Source: Roseivirga sp. BDSF3-8
GTDB taxonomy: Bacteria > Bacteroidota > Bacteroidia > Cytophagales > Cyclobacteriaceae
Direction: 5' to 3'
Assembly (NCBI RefSeq): GCF_041449215.1
Contig: NZ_JBGNFV010000001.1
Location: 5,747,169 to 5,811,168 of the forward strand
Length of the DNA stretch: 64,000 nt
In this document: in pieces, positions 45,298 to 54,390 of the stretch
How positions within the stretch are numbered: the stretch's first letter is position 1
Layout: the number at the start of each line of letters is the position of its first letter
Notes under the pieces: generated by a model
What the model was told of the DNA's origin: nothing
Seen by the model: the letters and a program-made list of their open reading frames with translations, nothing else
Database searches by the model: none
Made by a program: the position numbers and the translations under genes

Positions 45298-47226
45298 ATG
45301 CTTTCTATAAATAACCTGTCATACTACATCGGCGACCGACCTCTGTACGAAGAGGCTAACCTTCACATCAAACCTAAAGATAAGATAGGCCTTATTGGCT
45401 TGAATGGTACAGGAAAAAGTACCCTGCTAAGACTGATAACAGGTGAGTACACACCTGACGGAGGTGAAATCAGCTATGGGAATGACTGTAGCATCGGTTT
45501 TCTTAATCAGGACTTACTTAGCTATCAATCTTCAGAGTCTATACTAAGCGTGGCCATGGGTGCCTTTGCCGAGGCATTATATGTTCAGGAAAAAATTAAT
45601 GAAACGCTGAAGGAAATGGAAACCAACTACAGGGATGAGTTGGTAGACAAGCTGGCAAAACTTCAGGAAAAGTTTGAGGCCATGGAGGGCTACACCCTGC
45701 AGTCCCGGGCCGAAGAAATACTGGAAGGCATTGGTTTTCGTACGGAAGACCTTGAAAGGCCCCTGCAGGAGTTCAGTGGCGGTTGGCGCATGCGAGTGAT
45801 GCTGGCAAAGTTACTTTTGGAAAAGCCCAGCCTGCTCATGCTTGATGAGCCTACCAACCACCTTGATCTTCCTTCTATCCAATGGGTGGAAAACTACCTG
45901 CGCAACTACGAAGGCGCCATTATCGTCGTGTCCCACGACCGCCAGTTCCTGGATAATACCATCACCTCCATAGTAGAAGTATCCCAGCAGCAGTTGAACC
46001 AGTACTCTGGCAACTACACGTTCTTCGTAGAAGAGAAGGCTATGCGGGATGAAATTCAGCAGAATGCCTTTGAAAATCAACAGCAAAAGATCAAGCAAAC
46101 CGAACGGTTTATCGAGCGCTTCCGTAGTAAAGCCACTAAAGCACGCCAGGTACAATCCCGCGTTAAGGCCCTGGAAAAAATGGATCGGGTAGAAGAAGTT
46201 ACAGACACTAATGTCGCTATAAACTTCGATTTCCGCTTCAATCAGCAATCGGGTAAGCAAGTAATGGAGCTGGAAGATATCAGCAAAGGCTATGGCGACT
46301 TGGAGTTACTGGAAAGTACAGATGCCCGTATTATGCGTGGAGATAAGATTGCGCTGATTGGTGCCAATGGTAAGGGTAAATCTACCCTGCTACGCATTAT
46401 CTTCGGAATGGAAAAGCATGCAGGCTTACGTAAGGAAGGATATAATGTGATAACAGCCTTTTTTGCGCAGCACCAACTGGAAAGTCTGAATATTGATAAC
46501 GAAATCATTGAAGAGCTAAAACAAGCCGGCAGCGGTAAGACAGAACAGGAACTTAGGGCTGTACTGGGCTGCTTCCTCTTCTCTGATGAAGAAGTACACA
46601 AAAAGATCAAGGTTTTATCAGGAGGAGAAAAGTCAAGGGTAGCTCTGGCAAAGACCATCATATCGGAAGCTAACTTCCTGATGCTTGATGAACCGACAAA
46701 CCACCTGGATATGATCTCTGAGAATATCCTGATCCAGGCGTTGCAGCAATATCAAGGCACCTATGTAGTCGTATCACACAATCGCCACTTCATAAATGAG
46801 GTAGCCAATAAGATTTGGTATATAGAGGATAAGGAGATCAAAGAATACCCTGGCACTTATAAGGAATACTTGTACTGGCGCTCGCAGGTAGCCCCTCCCC
46901 CGGCTGAAGAAAAAAAAGAAAAGCCTAAAAAGGAGGAAAAACCTAGTCGAAACCAGGCTCAGCAGGAAGAATATAAAGAGCTTCAACGTTCGCTCAAGAA
47001 GCTTCAGAAGTCAATGGAAGAGCATGAGCAGCAGATAGCCAAGCTGGAAAAGGAGAAGAAGGAACTGGAAGAGAAAATGGCCAAACCAGACATTTATGGT
47101 GATCCCGACAAGCTTCTTGAAGTAAACGAGAAGTATGACGGAGTAAAAAAACTGATGGAAGAGCAGACAGAAAAGTGGGAATCTGTGGCCATGGAAATCG
47201 ACGAAATGGAAGAAAAACTTAGCTAG
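45298..47226 (+). CDS. ABC-F family ATPase (translation factor type)
   Basis: The 642-residue protein has two ABC ATPase domains: Walker A GLNGTGKSTLL (about residue 35) and GANGKGKSTLL (about 355), signatures LQEFSGGWRMR and LSGGEKSR, and Walker B MLDEPTNHLDL / MLDEPTNHLDM. There is no membrane domain. The linker between domains is a long helical pair, and the C-terminus (about 545-640) is a charged coiled coil of the Uup/YdiF type. ABC-F proteins bind the ribosome, act in translation or antibiotic resistance. Closest to Uup-like by the C-terminal extension. Confidence 0.92.
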   Translation: MLSINNLSYYIGDRPLYEEANLHIKPKDKIGLIGLNGTGKSTLLRLITGEYTPDGGEISYGNDCSIGFLNQDLLSYQSSESILSVAMGAFAEALYVQEKINETLKEMETNYRDELVDKLAKLQEKFEAMEGYTLQSRAEEILEGIGFRTEDLERPLQEFSGGWRMRVMLAKLLLEKPSLLMLDEPTNHLDLPSIQWVENYLRNYEGAIIVVSHDRQFLDNTITSIVEVSQQQLNQYSGNYTFFVEEKAMRDEIQQNAFENQQQKIKQTERFIERFRSKATKARQVQSRVKALEKMDRVEEVTDTNVAINFDFRFNQQSGKQVMELEDISKGYGDLELLESTDARIMRGDKIALIGANGKGKSTLLRIIFGMEKHAGLRKEGYNVITAFFAQHQLESLNIDNEIIEELKQAGSGKTEQELRAVLGCFLFSDEEVHKKIKVLSGGEKSRVALAKTIISEANFLMLDEPTNHLDMISENILIQALQQYQGTYVVVSHNRHFINEVANKIWYIEDKEIKEYPGTYKEYLYWRSQVAPPPAEEKKEKPKKEEKPSRNQAQQEEYKELQRSLKKLQKSMEEHEQQIAKLEKEKKELEEKMAKPDIYGDPDKLLEVNEKYDGVKKLMEEQTEKWESVAMEIDEMEEKLS

Positions 47227-47238
47227 AGACATAAAAAA

Positions 47239-47260
47239 AGCCGGAATTCATTTCCGGCTT
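47239..47260. terminator. Terminator-like hairpin after the ABC-F gene
   Basis: AAGCCGGAA / TTCCGGCTT stem with a 4-base loop. The T run is on the minus-strand side (seven A before it), so it may act on the minus strand. Confidence 0.55.
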
Positions 47261-47342
47261 AAGTAGTAGCATTCTCCTCATAATCAATTTACGGACATTA
47301 GCCTCGTAAAGAGTATCTTAAACAAGCTTATTGTTTTCATCT

Positions 47343-47381
47343 AAAAAAATCCGGTGGAGCCGTTTGCCCCACAGGATTTTT
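47343..47381. terminator. Bidirectional terminator between the ABC-F gene and the 47481 gene
   Basis: AAAAATCC / GGATTTTT with inner GTGG / CCAC, A and T runs on both ends. It suits the stop of the sigma/partner operon on the minus strand. Confidence 0.7.
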
Positions 47382-47480
47382 GCAGTCCAAAATAGCTAAA
47401 CGCTCGCAATCCGTTCCGAAAGATTGCTACCCCTCAGACACAGCCTTTTGTTAAAAGGTTGGAATGAGCAGAATTTTTTT

Positions 47481-48971
47481 TCATCTAATATGATATTTAA
47501 TTCCTGTTGAGATAAGGAAGCTGCTAGGCTTACTATCAAATAAAGCACCTTCCTCCGCCAGGTTATCCAGTGAATGTTGGTACATAGGGCCCGCAGAAAT
47601 GCTGAAATCCGGCGTAATCCGATACAATAACTCCCCGCTAAGCACCCCATTGATCGTCATGCTTTTAAAGGGGTTGTTTTCATCTCCACGTCTGGTCTCA
47701 AAGCTGCCGTAGGCTGAGGGGTTATCCGAAGTTATCGTATTGGCTAAGAAGAAGTTTGCAGAAATACCTGAGGAAAGCAGGAACTGCACCTTCTCTCCGC
47801 CAAATACGTAGCCAAGCTTTACCGGCACTGTCAGAAACTCAAAAGAGTTAGTCGTTTTCGTATCGGTATTTATCCATTCTATTTGCTTATAACCTTCACT
47901 CTGTGGTGCATCAGCATTTGACAATAATATAGGATATTTCAGCTGGCTGGGAACATCCTGAAACACCAGGGTAGTATTACTTGTGGCATTCATCCGCTGA
48001 TAGGAAAGGCCGCTTTGCCAGACAAAATGCTTACCCAGCATGCCCGCCACATTAAAGTTCATATCATAACTAAAGGTGGGCTGTATTTCCTGGTCTATGT
48101 CGGGCTCTTCCAGACGTGCCCCACCTCCTTTTTTACCGAACTGAACAGAGGGTAATTCTGCCCCGGGTCTTTCATTAAATGATGGATCAAAGCTGCCTCC
48201 GGCAAAACTCAACCCTGTCCAAAGCTTTTCCTTTTCCCAGGACTTCACTGTCCTCTCTTCCTCCAGCTTTTCAAACATGGTATTATCAGGTACCCGATAT
48301 ACCGTAATGGCTACAGTCTGAAGGTTGACAGGAAGCAAAAACGGGCCTTTAGTAGTAAGACTGGCAGGTGAATTAAGTAGCTCCTTATTTATTTCGTTAA
48401 AGGCATAAACTGAGCCTGTGGTAGTTTCCATCGGGTCATGCGTTGCTTCATCCTGATAGGCTTCTATTCGATCTTCCTGGTTAGCAGAGGCATTTAGCCT
48501 CCTATTTTCATCTCCTGTCTCCACCACCACATTCTCTACGGCACCTGAAGCAAGATCACCACTTGTGTGGACTATCCCGGTTTGCTGGTCTGCATTATTC
48601 TGTGCAAGAGAACTTCCATTTATCTGACCGGACTGGGGACCCTGACCTGATTTATTATCCGAAGCGGCGTTATCGATGTCAGCTTGGGGGGAATGACTAG
48701 GTTCCAATAACTCCTGTTCGCTATTCATCGTTTGTTCAGTTGCAAGTTGATCTCCCCCGCCATTATTAAATAAAAGGACACCTCCCCCTACTGAAACAAC
48801 GAGAAATAAAGAGGCTGCTACCCACCAAACCCAGGCTGCTTTGCGTGACTTTTTATTATCCAGGGAAGATTCAATACCTTCCCATACACCAGGAGATGGA
48901 GTTCTGGAAGCACCTTCAAATGCGTCATGCCACTCCCTTTCGAAATCTGACGGTTTATTTGAACGTTCCAT
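47481..48971 (-). CDS. Membrane protein with anti-sigma-like N-terminus and barrel-like C-terminal domain
   Basis: The 496-residue protein begins with an acidic cytoplasmic part (EREWHDAFEGASRTPSPGVWEGIES), then one transmembrane helix (about residues 45-68, AWVWWVAASLFLVVSVGGGVLLF). A long low-complexity polar region (about 75-200, rich in Gln, Asn, Ser, Gly) follows, and then a C-terminal domain with strand patterns of an outer-membrane beta-barrel (PVKLGYVFGGEKVQFLLSSGISANFFLANTI; ISAGPMYQHSLDNLAEEG; end FLISTGIKYHIR). It overlaps the sigma-factor stop by 17 bases, so the two are coupled. The N-terminal segment plausibly binds the sigma factor as an anti-sigma, but no known anti-sigma motif is visible. 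Confidence 0.75.
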   Translation of the reverse strand: MERSNKPSDFEREWHDAFEGASRTPSPGVWEGIESSLDNKKSRKAAWVWWVAASLFLVVSVGGGVLLFNNGGGDQLATEQTMNSEQELLEPSHSPQADIDNAASDNKSGQGPQSGQINGSSLAQNNADQQTGIVHTSGDLASGAVENVVVETGDENRRLNASANQEDRIEAYQDEATHDPMETTTGSVYAFNEINKELLNSPASLTTKGPFLLPVNLQTVAITVYRVPDNTMFEKLEEERTVKSWEKEKLWTGLSFAGGSFDPSFNERPGAELPSVQFGKKGGGARLEEPDIDQEIQPTFSYDMNFNVAGMLGKHFVWQSGLSYQRMNATSNTTLVFQDVPSQLKYPILLSNADAPQSEGYKQIEWINTDTKTTNSFEFLTVPVKLGYVFGGEKVQFLLSSGISANFFLANTITSDNPSAYGSFETRRGDENNPFKSMTINGVLSGELLYRITPDFSISAGPMYQHSLDNLAEEGALFDSKPSSFLISTGIKYHIR

Positions 48972-49557
48972 ACCTCAACTCATCCTCACTATTGATCATT
49001 TCCTTTAGTAATAGCCTCGCTCTGCTATACTGGGATTTTGACGTCCCTTCTGAAATATTCAGCATTTTAGCTATTTCCTTATGCCCGTATCCTTCTATTG
49101 CAAACAAGTTAAATATTACCCGGCACCCATCCGGTAACCGATGGATGAATCCGAGTAATTCCTGATATCTATAGCCTGAAAGCGTTGTTTCCTGTTGCTG
49201 AAGAGACCGCATTTCATCTACATCTACCATGGGGTACATATAAAGCTTACTTCTTTGATGGTTTAGTGCGGTATTGACCAGGATTTTTTTGATCCAGAAG
49301 AAAAGTGAGGACTCCTTACGGAAGGTTTCTATGTTTTTGAATACTTTAATAAAAGCCTCCTGCAATATATCCTCTGCCTCATCCTGAGCCTTGACATACC
49401 GCATAGCCACCACAAGCATCTGACCCGCATACAGATCATATAGCTTACGCTGAGCTTTGCGATCCTTTTTACAGCAACCGGTGATCAACTCTTCTTCCAG
49501 TTCCATATCAGTTCTGACCGGTTTCAAAAGGACTCTCATATCCTCCTGCACAGACAC
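48955..49557 (-). CDS. ECF-type RNA polymerase sigma factor
   Basis: The 200-residue protein has sigma region 2 (KLYDLYAGQMLVVAMRYVKAQDEAEDILQEAFIKVFKNIETFR, with the core-binding and -10 recognition helices) and region 4 (LPDGCRVIFNLFAIEGYGHKEIAKMLNISEGTSKSQYSRARLLLKEMI, helix-turn-helix). Region 3 is absent as in ECF sigmas. Target promoters are unknown. The next gene overlaps it by 17 bases and is likely its membrane partner. An alternative start is the ATG at 49506 (MELEEEL), which fits the usual short ECF N-terminus better. Confidence 0.9.
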   Translation of the reverse strand: MSVQEDMRVLLKPVRTDMELEEELITGCCKKDRKAQRKLYDLYAGQMLVVAMRYVKAQDEAEDILQEAFIKVFKNIETFRKESSLFFWIKKILVNTALNHQRSKLYMYPMVDVDEMRSLQQQETTLSGYRYQELLGFIHRLPDGCRVIFNLFAIEGYGHKEIAKMLNISEGTSKSQYSRARLLLKEMINSEDELRYGTFK

Positions 49558-49668
49558 AGGTAATTTCTAAAAGGTTGGAACAGCGTAATTTTTCCTTCAA
49601 AAATTTTTCAATAAACGCTTTTTTCATGAAGTTGCCGTTCCCCTAAACATACTTACTATCCGGAAAAT

Positions 49669-50997
49669 ATGCTTTCAGGAAGCTTTAAAATTCTTTTATT
49701 TTTAGCGGCTACAAGCCTGCTACTACAAGCCTGTGTCCCTGTTTCCCAACCCGTTGGCTCAAGCTCATCAGCCACAACACAGCCGGACACCAACATCCCA
49801 CTTGCTAATTATGTAGCTTCAGACAACCTGAAAACGGTAAGGCTATATCCTAACACCGGCGATGTAAATGATGTAATGTACCCACCCATCGTGCCTCTTG
49901 CACAGGCCGCACCGCTATACCTTGAGTTTGATGACCTTACAGGTGAATACGCTCAATATGCTTATAAGATTATCCACTGCGATGAGGATTGGACTCCTTC
50001 ACAACTATCCAATCTTGAGTATCTGTTTGATTACAATGAATTCAACATTACCCAGCATGAATTTTCGTATAACACCCGTACACAATACGTTCACTATTTC
50101 ACTCCCCTGCCAAAAGTAAAGCAGCCTGGAAACTATGTTTTGCAGCTATATCGTAATGATACGCCAGGAAATATTCTTCTAACCCAGAGGTTCATGGTAT
50201 ATGACAACCAAGTCTTGGTAAGCCCCCGTATCGGGCTGGCAGAAGCTGTAGCCGCCAGGCGTACCCGGCAACAGGTACAATTTACAGTGAACTACAATAA
50301 CCTGGCCGTATTGAACCCATTTGAGCAGGTTAAAGTGGTAATAAGAAAGAACTATCGCTGGGACAATGCCATCACTAACCTAAAACCAAACTTCGTAAGG
50401 GAAGGACAAAACCAGCTTGAGTATGAGTATTTCGACCTTCGAAATACATTTTACGGAGGCAATCAGTATCGGTTTTTTGATATCCGCATGCTGAACGCAC
50501 TAGGAAGGAATGTTGGAAAAATCAAAATGGAGCCTGATGGTGTTAAGGCTTTTCTGTTAAAAGATAAGTCCAGGGCAAATCAGCCCTATACTCAATATCC
50601 TGACTTTGACGGAGGATATGTAATTGAAAATGTGGAGAGAGGAACGGGTACCGGCGCTACGGAAAGTGACTATGTATCAGTTAACTTCCTGCTGGAAACC
50701 ACTGATAAGGCGATAGGTGACATATATGTGCTGGGACAAATGAATCAATACAAACATACCGAAGAGAATAAGCTCACGTACGATCCTGCTGTTTCTGGTT
50801 ACACCGGTGACCTGCTTTTGAAACAAGGATGGTATGATTACATCTACTATGCCCCGGAGGCACCGAATCCATACATGTATGAGGGAAGTTTTAACCAGAC
50901 TGAAAATATTTATGAGATACTGGTTTACTTTCGTGGACAGACAGACAGAACGGACTATCTGGTAGGTTACTCACGCGTAACTGTAAATGATGATTGA
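49669..50997 (+). CDS. Type IX secretion system plug-domain lipoprotein (DUF5103)
   Basis: The 442-residue protein has a lipobox (LLLQAC, Cys22) and the DUF5103 / T9SS plug domain: ASDNLKTVRLYPNTGDVNDVMYPPIVPLAQ, LYLEFDDLTGEYAQYAYKIIHCDEDWTPSQLSNLEYLFDYNEF, and YVHYFTPLPKVKQPGNYVLQLYRNDTPGNILLTQRFMVYD. The plug is thought to seal the translocon channel of the gliding/secretion machinery. The large adhesin at 57 kb, with its T9SS C-terminus, is a likely client. Other T9SS components are not in the window. Confidence 0.87.
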   Translation: MLSGSFKILLFLAATSLLLQACVPVSQPVGSSSSATTQPDTNIPLANYVASDNLKTVRLYPNTGDVNDVMYPPIVPLAQAAPLYLEFDDLTGEYAQYAYKIIHCDEDWTPSQLSNLEYLFDYNEFNITQHEFSYNTRTQYVHYFTPLPKVKQPGNYVLQLYRNDTPGNILLTQRFMVYDNQVLVSPRIGLAEAVAARRTRQQVQFTVNYNNLAVLNPFEQVKVVIRKNYRWDNAITNLKPNFVREGQNQLEYEYFDLRNTFYGGNQYRFFDIRMLNALGRNVGKIKMEPDGVKAFLLKDKSRANQPYTQYPDFDGGYVIENVERGTGTGATESDYVSVNFLLETTDKAIGDIYVLGQMNQYKHTEENKLTYDPAVSGYTGDLLLKQGWYDYIYYAPEAPNPYMYEGSFNQTENIYEILVYFRGQTDRTDYLVGYSRVTVNDD

Positions 50998-51016
50998 GAA
51001 ATTATGGCCAAGTGTG

Positions 51017-51039
51017 ATCAGGCTGTAATACAGCCTGAT
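51017..51039. terminator. Hairpin after the T9SS plug gene
   Basis: ATCAGGCTG / CAGCCTGAT, a perfect 9-bp stem with a TAATA loop, but no T run follows. It may stabilise mRNA ends of convergent genes rather than terminate. Confidence 0.45.
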
Positions 51040-51068
51040 TAATGACTTTCATGATTAATGACTTTCAT
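51037..51068. repeat. Tandem duplication of 16 bp at the cas6 3' end
   Basis: GATTAATGACTTTCAT is repeated head to tail (51037-51052 and 51053-51068). The second copy contains the Cas6-like gene's stop codon and last residues; the first copy lies just downstream. It looks like a recent duplication by slippage. Confidence 0.8.
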
Positions 51069-51933
51069 CTTCGGAGACTTCTTCCTGAGAAACTTCTTCC
51101 CTCTTGCGTTTTTCCTTTGTTTCCGGTGCTTTAGCCTGGGCCTGCTCAAAGGTGAAAGCCTTTGTACGTTTTGCCGGATCTGAATTAGCAATATCCAGCA
51201 TACCAAACCCTTTATGAGTGAAGTTACCTAACCCACAAGTAAATACAAATGACTGCACTTCTGGTGATGCATATAATCTGAAAGGGAATGTGTATCCTCT
51301 TACCTCATATTTAACATCCTGGTCATAGACAGGGTAGATTCGGGCAAACTTCTTCTGTGAATCACGAATACGAGCCAGATAATCTGCGTCAGGTACTAAC
51401 TGAAACTTGTAGAATGAACTAAGCTGCTCAGGGGTATAGCCGAGTTGCTCCATTCTATCTATAGTAGATTCATAAAGTATATCTGAAAAACTATCTGATT
51501 CGGGAGAGATAAATCGCTTGCCTTCACTGTCATTAAATCCTGGTACTACTAGTACCAGAGGAGAAATACAGATGAATTTAGATACATCTGTCAGCTCTGG
51601 GTATTCCTCTTCTTCTACTGAGTCAGGACTCAATATCAGGTTACCCATCTCGATTTTTGGGTAAGCAAAAAGATTCTTTATAAAATAGCCGATGAATTTT
51701 TCGCTGGGTGAAGATAATACCAGTGTAACTTTACTGGAGAAGAAGTGTAATCCATTACGACTAATCTTAGTCTGTCCCTTCAGCCCCGAAAAATTATAAA
51801 AGCCATAGGTTGAATATGTGCTATCCCCTCCTTGCATAAGTATCCCTTTAATTAGCTGAGCTAAAAGGAACTGATGATGAAAGGGCACATTTGCTCCCCG
51901 GTTTTTTAAATTAAAAATTATTCTAACTCTCAA
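51055..51933 (-). CDS. Stand-alone Cas6-like endoribonuclease
   Basis: The 292-residue protein has the Cas6 layout of two RAMP-type ferredoxin folds. The N-terminus is RVRIIFNLKNRGANVPFHHQFLLAQLIKGIL and the C-terminal Gly-rich loop is CGLGNFTHKGFGMLD, the mark of the family. Canonical Cas6 cleaves CRISPR repeat RNA. No cas gene or CRISPR array is in the window. The residue usually seen as catalytic His before the GFxxFxxSxL motif appears here as Tyr (STYGFYNFSGL), with HH in FHHQ near the N-terminus, so cleavage activity is uncertain. The last 35 residues are an extra acidic/basic tail (KEKRKREEVSQEEVSEDESH). It follows ychF on the same strand by 147 bases. Confidence 0.75.
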   Translation of the reverse strand: MRVRIIFNLKNRGANVPFHHQFLLAQLIKGILMQGGDSTYSTYGFYNFSGLKGQTKISRNGLHFFSSKVTLVLSSPSEKFIGYFIKNLFAYPKIEMGNLILSPDSVEEEEYPELTDVSKFICISPLVLVVPGFNDSEGKRFISPESDSFSDILYESTIDRMEQLGYTPEQLSSFYKFQLVPDADYLARIRDSQKKFARIYPVYDQDVKYEVRGYTFPFRLYASPEVQSFVFTCGLGNFTHKGFGMLDIANSDPAKRTKAFTFEQAQAKAPETKEKRKREEVSQEEVSEDESH

Positions 51934-51972
51934 AGTTCTAAGTCGTCAGTACGATCAAAAAATAAAATCTTC

Positions 51973-52015
51973 AGGGAATAAACATAGAAAGAATTGATGT
52001 TGTTTAGCATTCCCT
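51973..52015 (-). promoter_or_regulatory. Hairpin in the leader upstream of the Cas6-like gene
   Basis: AGGGAAT pairs with ATTCCCT at the ends of a 43-base segment 40 bases before the start, with further AAACA / TGTTT pairing inside. It may be a regulatory hairpin or a Cas6 substrate, but also merely chance pairing. Confidence 0.35.
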
Positions 52016-52080
52016 AAACAGTAATATGGTTCACATGTGCGAATCTAAGACTTTTCGAGGAGAATAATGAGTTTAAACCT

Positions 52081-53175
52081 TTATACATTGAAACGAAAGT
52101 GCATGATATCACCATCTTTAACAATATATTCTTTTCCCTCGATAGATATTTTCCCAGCCTCTCTGCACGCTGCTTCAGTTTTATATTGCTGATAGTCATC
52201 CAGTTTTATAACCTCCGCCTTAATAAATCCTCTCTCAAAATCAGTGTGGATGACTCCGGCGGCGGCAGGTGCCTTCCACCCGTTTTTGATAGTCCAGGCT
52301 CTTACCTCCTGCTTTCCGGCAGTGAAGTAAGTTATAAGGTCTAAAAGCGCGTAACTGGCCCTTATAAGTTTACTCAGGCCACTTTCAGTTAGTCCATATT
52401 CCTCAAGGAACATGGACTGCTCCTCGTCATCCAATTCGGCTATCTGTGATTCCAAGGCTGCACATAACTTAATGATCTGTGCGTTTTCGCCTTGTATTGA
52501 CTCTCTCAGCTTAGAAACATACTCATTATCTTCATGCAACGAGTTTTCGTCTACATTAGCCACATAGATCACAGGCTTGATAGTAAGCAGCTGCCAGCTC
52601 TTTATAATCGGGTATTCTTCCTTTGTGTACTCCACAGAACGGGCGTTCTGACCGGACTCCAATGTTTTCTTATACCGCAAAAGGATCTCCATTTCCTTTT
52701 TAGCCTTCGCATCACCGCTCTTGGCTACTTTTTCCTGACGTTGTATCCTTTTATCAATTGAATCCAGGTCCTTCAGCTGCAGTTCATAGTCGATAACCTC
52801 TTTATCACCTACCGGGTCAACTTTCCCTTCTACGTGCACAATGTTTTCATCATCGAAACACCGTACCACATGAATAATGGCATCTGTTTCACGAATATTG
52901 GCCAAAAACTTATTTCCCAGCCCTTCGCCCTTGCTAGCTCCCTTAACCAGCCCGGCAATATCCACAAACTCAATCACAGCGGGTATGACCTTTTCAGGGC
53001 TCACGAGGGTTTCCAATACTTTGAGGCGGCCATCCGGTACGGTAACCACGCCCACGTTGGGCTCAATGGTACAGAAAGGAAAGTTGGCAGCCTCGGCCTG
53101 ATTTTTTGATAACGCGTTAAAAAGAGTGGATTTACCAACATTCGGAAGTCCTACGATCCCGCACTGAAGTCCCAT
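52081..53175 (-). CDS. ychF: Redox-responsive ATPase YchF (Obg-like)
   Basis: The 364-residue P-loop protein has the G1 motif [34 protein letters not shown] (switch regions) and the YchF-specific ATP-specificity loop NVDEN in place of NKxD. The C-terminal TGS domain starts near [20 protein letters not shown] and contains [14 protein letters not shown]. It is a conserved ATP-hydrolysing partner of ribosomes. The start at 53175 is the standard one ([16 protein letters not shown]). Confidence 0.95.
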   Translation of the reverse strand: MGLQCGIVGLPNVGKSTLFNALSKNQAEAANFPFCTIEPNVGVVTVPDGRLKVLETLVSPEKVIPAVIEFVDIAGLVKGASKGEGLGNKFLANIRETDAIIHVVRCFDDENIVHVEGKVDPVGDKEVIDYELQLKDLDSIDKRIQRQEKVAKSGDAKAKKEMEILLRYKKTLESGQNARSVEYTKEEYPIIKSWQLLTIKPVIYVANVDENSLHEDNEYVSKLRESIQGENAQIIKLCAALESQIAELDDEEQSMFLEEYGLTESGLSKLIRASYALLDLITYFTAGKQEVRAWTIKNGWKAPAAAGVIHTDFERGFIKAEVIKLDDYQQYKTEAACREAGKISIEGKEYIVKDGDIMHFRFNV

Positions 53176-53192
53176 AACTATCTTAGCCTCAA

Positions 53193-54278
53193 TTAATATC
53201 TGAAAATATGATACTGTTTGTATCCGGCATAAAGTTCTACCGCAGAAACCCTGAGAATAGTATAAACAGGAATTGCAGCAATCATGCCCGGGATACCCGC
53301 CAGTGTAGCGCCCGCAAAGATAATAATAAATATTTCTAACGGGTGGGCTTTTACGCTTTTAGAAAAGATGAGGGGTTGTAAAACGATATTATCAATGATT
53401 TGAACCGTACTAAAAACGGATACAATCTTGATTACGAGAAAAATATAGTCCTGTGTACTTTCCAGGCCTGGCATAGTGGATATCCCAACCAGAATACCAA
53501 AAGAAGCTCCCAATAGAGGGCCGGCATAGGGAATCAGGTTAGCCAGAGCGGCAAAAACGGCAATGGTCAGGGCATACTTTATCCTAAAAATACTAAGCCC
53601 CAGGGAAGCTATACTGAAAATAGCGAACATTTGAAAAAGCAGGCCCAGCAGGTAATTGCTTAAAAGCTTCTCCATTTTATACAAAGCAGCAATAGAAACC
53701 TCAAAATATTTATTCGGAATGAGGGAGATAAGGTTTCTGCGAAAAATACCTTTTTCAAAAAGGAGGAAAAATGAAATAAAGGTAACCGCAAGGGTTCCCA
53801 CAAAGAAGTTACCGGTGATGGCTAGCAGATCACTGAAAATGTCCTGAACCCTGATATCATCTTTGAGAGACGCAATATTGGCCTTAAGAGCATCAACGAT
53901 AAAGCCGGGATCGTCCTGAGTCAGATTATTTTCAATAAGAAATACTTCTATCCTGCTCAGGGGCTGGCTTATCATTCCATACAGTTCATCGTAGTTAATG
54001 TCCTTAATAACGGCGATCTGTTCAGAAACAAGGGGCACAAACAGCAAAATAAAGGAGCTGATAATGAGCAGAAAAACCAGAAATGAAACGATTACAGCCA
54101 GCACCCGGGGAACTCTGACACGAAACACCTGTATCTGGCTGAAATAATTGGTAAGGGGTCTTAAAATTGTACTGATAATGAGGGATAGGGCAATATATAT
54201 GAATATGTTGCTGAAGTACCAGCTTAGAAAAATGAACAGGCTTATGCCTATTACCAGATATACAGCCGTCTTCCTCAT
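53193..54278 (-). CDS. AI-2E family transporter (PerM-like)
   Basis: From the ATG at 54278 the protein has 361 residues and about eight membrane helices, with the family start (RKTAVYLVIGISLFIFLSWYF), a long extra-membrane loop (about residues 70-130) and the conserved C-terminal half (LIPYAGPLLGASFGILVGISTMPG; VQIIDNIVLQPLIFSKSVKAHPLEIFIIIFAGATLAGIPGMIAAIPVYTILRV). The family includes TqsA and Na+/H+ antiporters. The frame extends to 54341, but that stretch overlaps the terminator of the preceding gene, so the 54278 start is preferred. Confidence 0.88.
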   Translation of the reverse strand: MRKTAVYLVIGISLFIFLSWYFSNIFIYIALSLIISTILRPLTNYFSQIQVFRVRVPRVLAVIVSFLVFLLIISSFILLFVPLVSEQIAVIKDINYDELYGMISQPLSRIEVFLIENNLTQDDPGFIVDALKANIASLKDDIRVQDIFSDLLAITGNFFVGTLAVTFISFFLLFEKGIFRRNLISLIPNKYFEVSIAALYKMEKLLSNYLLGLLFQMFAIFSIASLGLSIFRIKYALTIAVFAALANLIPYAGPLLGASFGILVGISTMPGLESTQDYIFLVIKIVSVFSTVQIIDNIVLQPLIFSKSVKAHPLEIFIIIFAGATLAGIPGMIAAIPVYTILRVSAVELYAGYKQYHIFRY

Positions 54279-54341
54279 ACGCTTGAAGGCAGGGCTCCCA
54301 CGCCCTTTACAATTCGATAAAGTAAAAAACAATGATAACAA

Positions 54342-54369
54342 AAAAGCTCCAACGGACTGATGGAGCTTT
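54342..54369 (-). terminator. Terminator of the DUF3276 gene
   Basis: Minus strand: AAAGCTCCA / TGGAGCTTT with a 9-base loop, followed by T-rich sequence. Confidence 0.75.
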
Positions 54370-54390
54370 AGAATAATTTATCAGGGAAGT

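Noticed and set aside
51055..51933. CRISPR-Cas locus implied by the Cas6-like gene
   Set aside because: No other cas gene, repeat array or adaptation gene is seen in the window.
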